Assembly (NCBI GenBank): GCA_902491215.1
Contig: CABUGV010000011.1
Span: 1-64,000 of the forward strand
From: 43-108 sp001915545
GTDB lineage: Bacteria; Bacteroidota; Bacteroidia; Bacteroidales; Bacteroidaceae
DNA: 64,000 nt
Direction of reading: 5' to 3'
How positions within the stretch are numbered: position 1 is the first letter of the stretch; each line of letters begins with the position of its first letter. The notes beneath the pieces are model-generated. The model was given only the letters and a program-made list of their open reading frames with translations, ran no database searches and was not told the DNA's origin. A program made the position numbers and the translations under genes. This document shows, in pieces, positions 59,059 to 64,000 of this stretch.

Positions 59059-61869
59059 TTACTGCTTTGGTTTTGTGGAATTTTTCTTTCGTGCCCCTGT
59101 GTCTGTAGGGTTTACTCCAAATTGTTCCTTATAGCACTTTGTAAAATATGAAGGTGAACTGAATCCTACTTCGTAAGTTATTTCTGCTATAGTCATAACT
59201 GTGGTTTTGAGGAGCTGTGAAGCTTTCTCTAGACGGGCATTTCTAATCAGTTCGTTAGGCGAGCATCCGGTAAGAGCCTTGGTCTTTCTGTAGAGCTGCA
59301 CGCGCCCCAAACCCATGCGTGAACCGATGTCTTCAACGCTTAGATTGGTATCAGTAAGCATTTCGTCTATAATTTTGCGCAGTTTCACCGCAAATGTTCT
59401 ATCAACGGTATTTACGTTGATATCTGTTTCCTCTTTTTCTTCCGTAATGTTGCTTCTGTAGCTGAAGAAATCAGCAAGCCTTTTCCTGTTTTCAAGCAGA
59501 CTTTTCAGTCGTGCAATGAGAAGCGGTGCTTGGAACGGTTTGGTAAGATATGCATCAGCACCGCTTGTGTATCCTTCTATACGTTGGATATCTTCAGCGC
59601 ATGCTGTAAGCATCAGTACAGGTATGTGCGATGTTCTTATATCGCTTTTGAGTCTTTTGCAGAATTCCATTCCGTTCATTGTTGGCATCATGACATCGCA
59701 AATTACGGCATCCGGCACAGATTCTGATGCTTTTGTAAGGCCTTCAAGGCCGTCGGCTGCAAGTGTGATGCTGAATTCATCGGATAGCAGGTCTGCAATG
59801 TATGAACGCAATTGGAGATTGTCGTCTATTATCAATATTGACGGCTTTTCCACTGTGTTCTCATCTTCTGGATGAGATGTCGTATTGTTTGTCTCCGTGT
59901 TTACAGGTGCTGTCTGCATGCGGCTGCTGGCTATTGCCTGTTTTGCAAGTTTGCTGTCAGCCTTGATGTCGTCAGTTGAATCTTCCGATATTTCTGCCTG
60001 ATGCAGTGGTATACGTATGGTGAATGTTGAACCTTTTCCAGGCAAACTGTAGACATCAACAGTGCCATAGTGCAGCTTTGTGAACGCCTTTACGATTGCA
60101 AGGCCTATGCCTGAACCGGCTCCGCTGATGCCGGTTTGGCTGAAACTGTCGAATATTTTGTCTAAACGCTCGGCTTCAATTCCTTGTCCGCTGTCTTTAA
60201 ACTGCAGGCAGAGATATGCATCCGACGGTGTTCCTTCCATTGACAGTATGATGCTTATGTTTCCTCCATCAGGTGTATATTTGAAAGCGTTTGAAAGAAG
60301 ATTGTATACAATGCGTTCCAGCATCTCTTTATCTGCATCGACGCGTGTATCAGTGGATATGGAATCCCAGTCGATTGTAAATATGATTTTGCGTTCATCT
60401 GCAAGAGAAGCAAACGACTTTGTCCATTCGCATATTGCAGAAACTATGTTGATTGATGTGAATTTTGGCTTGAGCATTCCAGTCTCGTATTTTCTGAAAT
60501 CGAGTATCTGTCCTACAAGTCTCAAGAGTATTGCTGTACTTTGTCTGATATTTTCAAGAAGTGTACGCTGACGTGGTGTAATTTCCGGGTCGGCTATAAG
60601 TCTTTCCACCGGATCTGCTATGAGTGTAAGCGGTGTTCGTATGTCATGCGACACATTTGTGAAAAATGCCAATTTGGCCTGTGTTGCCTGTTCCAGTTTT
60701 GCTGTCAGGTCCACAAGGCGTGCACGTTGTTCTTCAAGTTGTGCTTTCTGACGTGTCAGCTTGCAATTCATCCTTGATTTAGTTCTGAATGCGCTTACTG
60801 CAATGGCTAGAAGTGTGCATATCAGAATTATGATTACAGCTCCGGCTGCAAGTATGGTACGTTGAAGTGATATGCGTTGAAGTATTGTTGCAAGTTTGCT
60901 GTCAAGCACGTTTATTTTTTTGTCAAGGTTTGCAATGTGTTCTGTCTGCATCTGCATTATGCGCGCATTGTCTTTGGTCACCAAGTCTGTAGAGAGTATG
61001 TTTTCGCGCTCGTATGGGCGTTTGTGGAGTATTGCAGAGGCCACTTCAATAGCTTTGTCACCTCCTGTAGGATATATGAACGTAGCATCTAGTTTGCCTT
61101 CCATGACGCTTTCTACACCCAATCATTTTCCTGGGAGTGCATCAAAACCTACAAAAAGAATTGATGAACCAATGCCTATCCGGTCAGCGGCGCGACGTGC
61201 TCCGAGTGCCATGTGGTCATTGTGTGCAAACACCAGGTCTATGTGTCTGCCCAAGTTGTTGATGGAATCGAATGCCGTTTCAGCCTCTTTGCCGAACCAG
61301 CCGGCATCTGCAGAAGCTACGATTCTTATGTTCGGGTAGTCGCGTAGGGCATCTGTCAGTCCGCGATGGCGCTCTACTGCTGGTGTTGATGCTTTCAGAC
61401 CGCTGATTTCTGCTATTGTGCCGTGCCCGTTCAGTCGTGCGCCTATGTATTGTCCGGCTCTGTAGCCCATGCGGTAGTTGTCAGCTCCGATGTAAGCAGT
61501 ATATTTGTTTGAATTGATTCTTCTATCAACAAGAACAACCGGTATTCCTTTGTCGAAAGCCTTTTCTATGGCCGGTGTAAGTTCATCGGCCTCGTTGGGA
61601 GAAATTATAAGCAAGTCTGCGCCGTCTGCAATCAGCTCTTCTATGTCTTTTGCCTGCTTTTTGCTGTTGTCGTGTGCACACCTTATGTTTACTGCTATGT
61701 CTGGATGAAATAAAGCTTCGCGTTTCATCTCGCTGTTCATTTGGGCACGCCATTCGTCGTCGCTGCATTGCGATACGCCTATGGTGTAGCGGGCGCCTTG
61801 CCTGCTGTTGCATGAAGCAAGTATGGTTATGAAGAAGAGGATTGTCAGAAATGATAATATGTTTCTCAT
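59059..61869 (-). pseudogene. Hybrid two-component sensor with periplasmic sugar-binding domain, split by an in-frame TGA
   Basis: One reading frame runs from ATG 61869 to 59059 with a single TGA at 61123-61125 (codon 249). Before it: lipoprotein-like signal (ILSFLTILFFITILASC) and a type I periplasmic sugar-binding domain (TIGVSQCSDDEWRAQMNSE, LLIISPNEADELTPAIEKA, VVLVDRRI, DLVFAHNDHMALGA, ILFVGFDALPGK). After it, in the same frame: LGVESVMEGKLDATFIYPTGGDKAIEVA (end of that domain), a membrane span (AAGAVIIILICTLLAIAVSAF), histidine kinase (FFTNVSHDIRTPLTL, ATPase NLLSNAFKYTPDGG), receiver (ICDVMMPTMNG) and AraC-type DNA-binding domain. An intact protein would be about 936 residues, like BT1754 of B. 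thetaiotaomicron, the fructose sensor. The TGA most simply replaces a GGA Gly codon in PGKG. It is a nonsense mutation, a sequencing error, or a readthrough point. Restart of the second half (TTG 61122, next ATG 61085) would give a kinase without sensor. Confidence 0.85.
61123..61125 (-). other. In-frame TGA in the hybrid sensor gene
   Basis: The codons read CCA GGA AAA TGA TTG GGT GTA GAA. Both sides align to the same family without a gap or frame change. TGA is used as a normal stop elsewhere in the window (for example ffh and the RND pump), so this is not a recoded genome. Confidence 0.85.
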
Positions 61870-61929
61870 TATTGGAGATAAATGTGTTGTAGTATGTTTG
61901 ACTTTCCGGCATTGACGGATTTTATATCG

Positions 61930-61960
61930 CAAAGTTAATGATTTGAGTGGTTTAGACAAG
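61930..61960 (-). promoter_or_regulatory. Promoter of the hybrid sensor gene
   Basis: On the minus strand CTTG (61957-61960), 19 bases, TAACTTTG (61930-61937), about 60 bases before the ATG at 61869. This also argues against the longer start at 61959. Confidence 0.55.
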
Positions 61961-62113
61961 TATTTTTTATTTGCTTATTCGTGCTGTTGTCTTGTGTGCG
62001 GGCGCACAGATTTTGGCGTAGGGGTTATTATTTAGGTTGAGCATCAAGTAAACTGCACGTTGATTTGATGTTTTTTGTTTTATCATGGTTCTAGCAAAGA
62101 CGTCTGATATATA

Positions 62114-62163
62114 TAAAGAAGCCCCATATCATCCTCTATGAAAGAGTAATGATATGGGGCTTC
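62114..62163 (-). terminator. Terminator of the fructokinase transcript
   Basis: GAAGCCCCATATCAT and ATGATATGGGGCTTC form a perfect 15-bp stem; the minus strand continues TTTATATATAT. Confidence 0.85.
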
Positions 62164-62222
62164 ATCACTTATGTTTGTAGTATTTGGCCTGATTTCTTAT
62201 CCTAGGCTTCAGACTGTAAAGC

Positions 62223-62281
62223 CTGAGCGCTCGCGAAGAAAATTTCGAGCGCTTCAAAATCTTGTTGTGAGCGCTCGCGGA
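62223..62281. repeat. GC-rich palindromic intergenic repeat, copy D
   Basis: TGAGCGCTCGCG occurs twice as a direct repeat (62224-62235 and 62269-62280) with TTCGAGCGCTT between. The core GAGCGCTCGCG is shared with copy C at 34538-34548. The right-hand unit lies inside the end of the fructokinase gene and encodes part of its C-terminus. Confidence 0.65.
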
Positions 62282-63141
62282 AGTTCTGGCATGGCTCCGT
62301 TTTGTGTGCAAACGTATGCTGAAACTTCTACAGCCAGCTTATGTGCTTCTCTGACTGGAACGTTCTTTATAATGGCTGATACGAATGCTGCAGTGAATGA
62401 GTCGCCTGCTCCAACTGTGTCAACCACTTCTACAACCGGTGTTTCTACGAATGACACTTCGCCTGGACAGAACACGTAACTGCCGTTCACACCACACGTA
62501 AGTATCAGCATCTTCAGATTGTATTTTGCCAGAAGTATCCAGCATTTGTCCTGAAGGTCTATGCCTGGATAACCGAACATGCGGCTTATGGCAACAAGTT
62601 CTTCGTCATTGATTTTGAGTATGTTGCATTTGCGCAGCGAGTTGCAAAGTATTTCTTTTGTGTAGAAGTCCTGACGGAGATTGATGTCAAAGATTTTCAG
62701 AGTATTCGGATCATCCGGCATAGTGTCGATGAAGCGATTGATGGTTTCGCGAGATACTGGGCTGCGCTGTGCAAGCGAGCCGAAACAGAGTGCACGTGTT
62801 GAATGTGCCAATGTGTCCAGTTCTGCTGTGTAAGGAATGTTGTCCCATGCAACACCTTCCTTAATATTGTACTTCGGCACTCCGTTTGCATCCAGTTCCA
62901 CAATCACGGTGCCAGTAGGATAAGGTACCGTTGCTATATGTGTACATAATTTCTTTTCTTTGAAATTATCGGTAAGTTCATTACCTAATTTGTCGTTGCC
63001 TACGGCACTTACAACACAGCTTTCGAGTCCGAACTGTGATACGTGGTATGCAAAATTTGCCGGTGCTCCACCTATCTTTTTGCCTTCAGGAAGCATGTCC
63101 CAAAGGGCTTCGCCCATTCCTACAATTATCTCTTTATTCAT
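62254..63141 (-). CDS. PfkB-family carbohydrate kinase, probable fructokinase
   Basis: A 295-residue sugar kinase. It has the fructokinase-type start GMGEALWDMLPEGKKIGGAPANFAYHVSQFGL with the substrate Gly-Gly, and the ATP/anion-hole motif DTVGAGDSFTAAFVSA near 240-255 with the catalytic Asp. It phosphorylates fructose (or a similar hexose) in the cytosol. It follows the MFS porter gene by 39 bases and precedes the fructose-sensor-like hybrid gene, the same gene set as the fructan/fructose locus of B. thetaiotaomicron. The last seven residues (RALTTRF) are read from the palindromic repeat at 62223-62281 and look like a replacement of the native end. Confidence 0.92.
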   Translation of the reverse strand: MNKEIIVGMGEALWDMLPEGKKIGGAPANFAYHVSQFGLESCVVSAVGNDKLGNELTDNFKEKKLCTHIATVPYPTGTVIVELDANGVPKYNIKEGVAWDNIPYTAELDTLAHSTRALCFGSLAQRSPVSRETINRFIDTMPDDPNTLKIFDINLRQDFYTKEILCNSLRKCNILKINDEELVAISRMFGYPGIDLQDKCWILLAKYNLKMLILTCGVNGSYVFCPGEVSFVETPVVEVVDTVGAGDSFTAAFVSAIIKNVPVREAHKLAVEVSAYVCTQNGAMPELPRALTTRF

Positions 63142-63180
63142 GGTAATTATTCTTTTTGTTTTTTGTTATGTTTCAAAATT

Positions 63181-64000
63181 TCAATTTCTGACCTTTGAGG
63201 TGTAGAACAGCAGATATGCTGTACCGGCTGTCATTACAGCAACTGCTCCGTTCTGACCGACAGCATCAGCTGCGAATCCCATGAGCAGAGGGAATATCGT
63301 ACCTCCGAAAAGACCCATTATCATGAGACCGGAGATTTCATTCTTCTTGTCAGGTGTGGAAAGAATGGCCTGAGAGAAGATTATAGAGAATATATTCGAG
63401 TTGCCGAAACCTATAAGTGCGATGGCTATGTATGTGACGGCCTTAAGATCGGAAATAAAAAGAGCTATCATGGCAACCAGCATGCAAGCAACGCTGATTG
63501 AAAAGAACTTGCGTGAAGATATTTTTTGCAGTATTACGGCGCCGCTGAGACATCCGAGTGTACGGAATATGAAGTAAAGACTAGTTGCAAACGATGCATC
63601 GTCGAGTGTCATCGAGTGGCGTTCCATAAGTATTTTCGGTGCAGTTGTGTTTGTACCTACGTCTATTCCAACATGGCACATGATGCCGATGAAGCATAGA
63701 AGGATGAAAGGTTTTGACAATAGGCTTACGCAGTCGCCGAAACCTGATGCTTTGTCCGGACGCTGTTCCTCAATCGGAGTTGCTCCAAGCCATATAACTG
63801 CTATTACAGCAATTATCATATATATAGGGAAGAGCACGCGCCAGCCAAGTCCGAATGCTGGTATTGAAGCTGTTGCTCCCCACATAGCGATGTATGGTGC
63901 GAGGAATGATGCAATAGCTTTTACGAACTGTCCGAATGTAAGTGAACTAGCCAACTTGCTTCCTGATATTATGTTGCTAAGCAATGGATTGAGCGATGTC
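63181..64000 (-). CDS. MFS sugar porter of the FHS family (partial, runs off right edge)
   Basis: The C-terminal 273 or so residues of a major-facilitator protein with eight or more spans. The part TSLNPLLSNIISGSKLASSLTFGQFVKAIASFLAPYIA at the window edge and GDCVSLLSKPFILLCFIGIMCHVGIDVGTNTTAPKILMERHSMTLDDA are typical of glucose/galactose/fucose/fructose:proton symporters. With the kinase after it, uptake of free fructose followed by phosphorylation is the likely pathway. The frame continues beyond 64000; the ATG is not in the window. Confidence 0.88.
   Translation of the reverse strand, partial: TSLNPLLSNIISGSKLASSLTFGQFVKAIASFLAPYIAMWGATASIPAFGLGWRVLFPIYMIIAVIAVIWLGATPIEEQRPDKASGFGDCVSLLSKPFILLCFIGIMCHVGIDVGTNTTAPKILMERHSMTLDDASFATSLYFIFRTLGCLSGAVILQKISSRKFFSISVACMLVAMIALFISDLKAVTYIAIALIGFGNSNIFSIIFSQAILSTPDKKNEISGLMIMGLFGGTIFPLLMGFAADAVGQNGAVAVMTAGTAYLLFYTSKVRN

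Noticed and set aside
61123..61125. TGA as selenocysteine or as a reassigned sense codon
   Set aside because: TGA ends many intact genes here, no SECIS-like hairpin follows, and the family has Gly and not Cys at the position.
1..64000. CRISPR array, prophage, integrative element or biosynthetic cluster
   Set aside because: No regularly spaced repeats, phage structural genes, integrase or assembly-line enzymes are visible; only the partial insertion element at the left edge is mobile.

Overview
The window looks like a chromosomal segment of a Bacteroidales bacterium (Bacteroides/Prevotella type). The grounds are the class-specific promoter form TTTG-N19/20-TAnnTTTG (clear at 1778-1808, 5323-5353 and 47663-47694), a hybrid two-component sensor with a periplasmic sugar-binding domain, GH97/GH95/GH20 enzymes, a GT3-type glycogen synthase next to a DUF3417 phosphorylase, System II cytochrome c maturation, and families such as DUF4199, DUF6048, DUF6452 and DUF4286 that I know mainly from this phylum. 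Most of it is ordinary core genome. I see no prophage, CRISPR array, restriction system or biosynthetic cluster.

Layout. 1-1.5 kb: the start of a transposase and a GH20 beta-hexosaminidase gene broken twice (frameshift in an A7 run, 3' end cut off at the insertion element). 1.6-5.6 kb: tRNA-His, folD-ffh-dedA, then the SRP RNA (ffs) and tRNA-Thr in one short transcript, so both parts of the signal recognition particle lie within 3 kb. 5.7-9.0 kb: an orphan Dna2-like nuclease-helicase. 9.2-12.4 kb: resB-ccsA-cytochrome c peroxidase, bracketed by two copies of one hairpin. 12.6-13.5 kb: a kinase-like protein lacking key catalytic residues. 13.8-20.6 kb: an AraC regulator divergent from an RND tripartite efflux operon. 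20.9-22.1 kb: iron alcohol dehydrogenase. 22.3-28.3 kb: a six-gene minus-strand run from a Crp/Fnr regulator to 5-formyl-THF cyclo-ligase. 28.5-33.3 kb: a six-gene envelope-flavoured run (DUF4199, GT2, DUF6452, DUF6048, mntP, apbE). 33.4-34.3 kb: ruvC and DUF4286. 34.7-44.6 kb: GH97, DUF1573, valS, glycogen synthase and phosphorylase. 45.1-49.5 kb: TlpA-like thioredoxin, prs, thiamine-phosphate-synthase-like protein, and a GH25 lysozyme / DUF1460 amidase pair. 49.7-55.5 kb: htpG, clpC, cyclophilin. 55.7-58.8 kb: GH95-like enzyme and a small beta-barrel. 59.1-64 kb: a fructose-type locus with hybrid sensor, PfkB-family fructokinase and MFS sugar porter (cut by the window end).

The points most worth a second look are: the hybrid sensor is split by one in-frame TGA exactly between its sugar-binding and membrane/kinase parts; four intergenic gaps carry related GC-rich palindromes (cores GAGCGCTCGCG and CGAGCCCTCGCAAT), one of which supplies the last codons of the fructokinase; two near-identical terminator hairpins flank the cytochrome operon as direct repeats; and the solitary kinase-fold protein has Asn in place of the DFG Asp. 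None is proven to be a new system from sequence alone.
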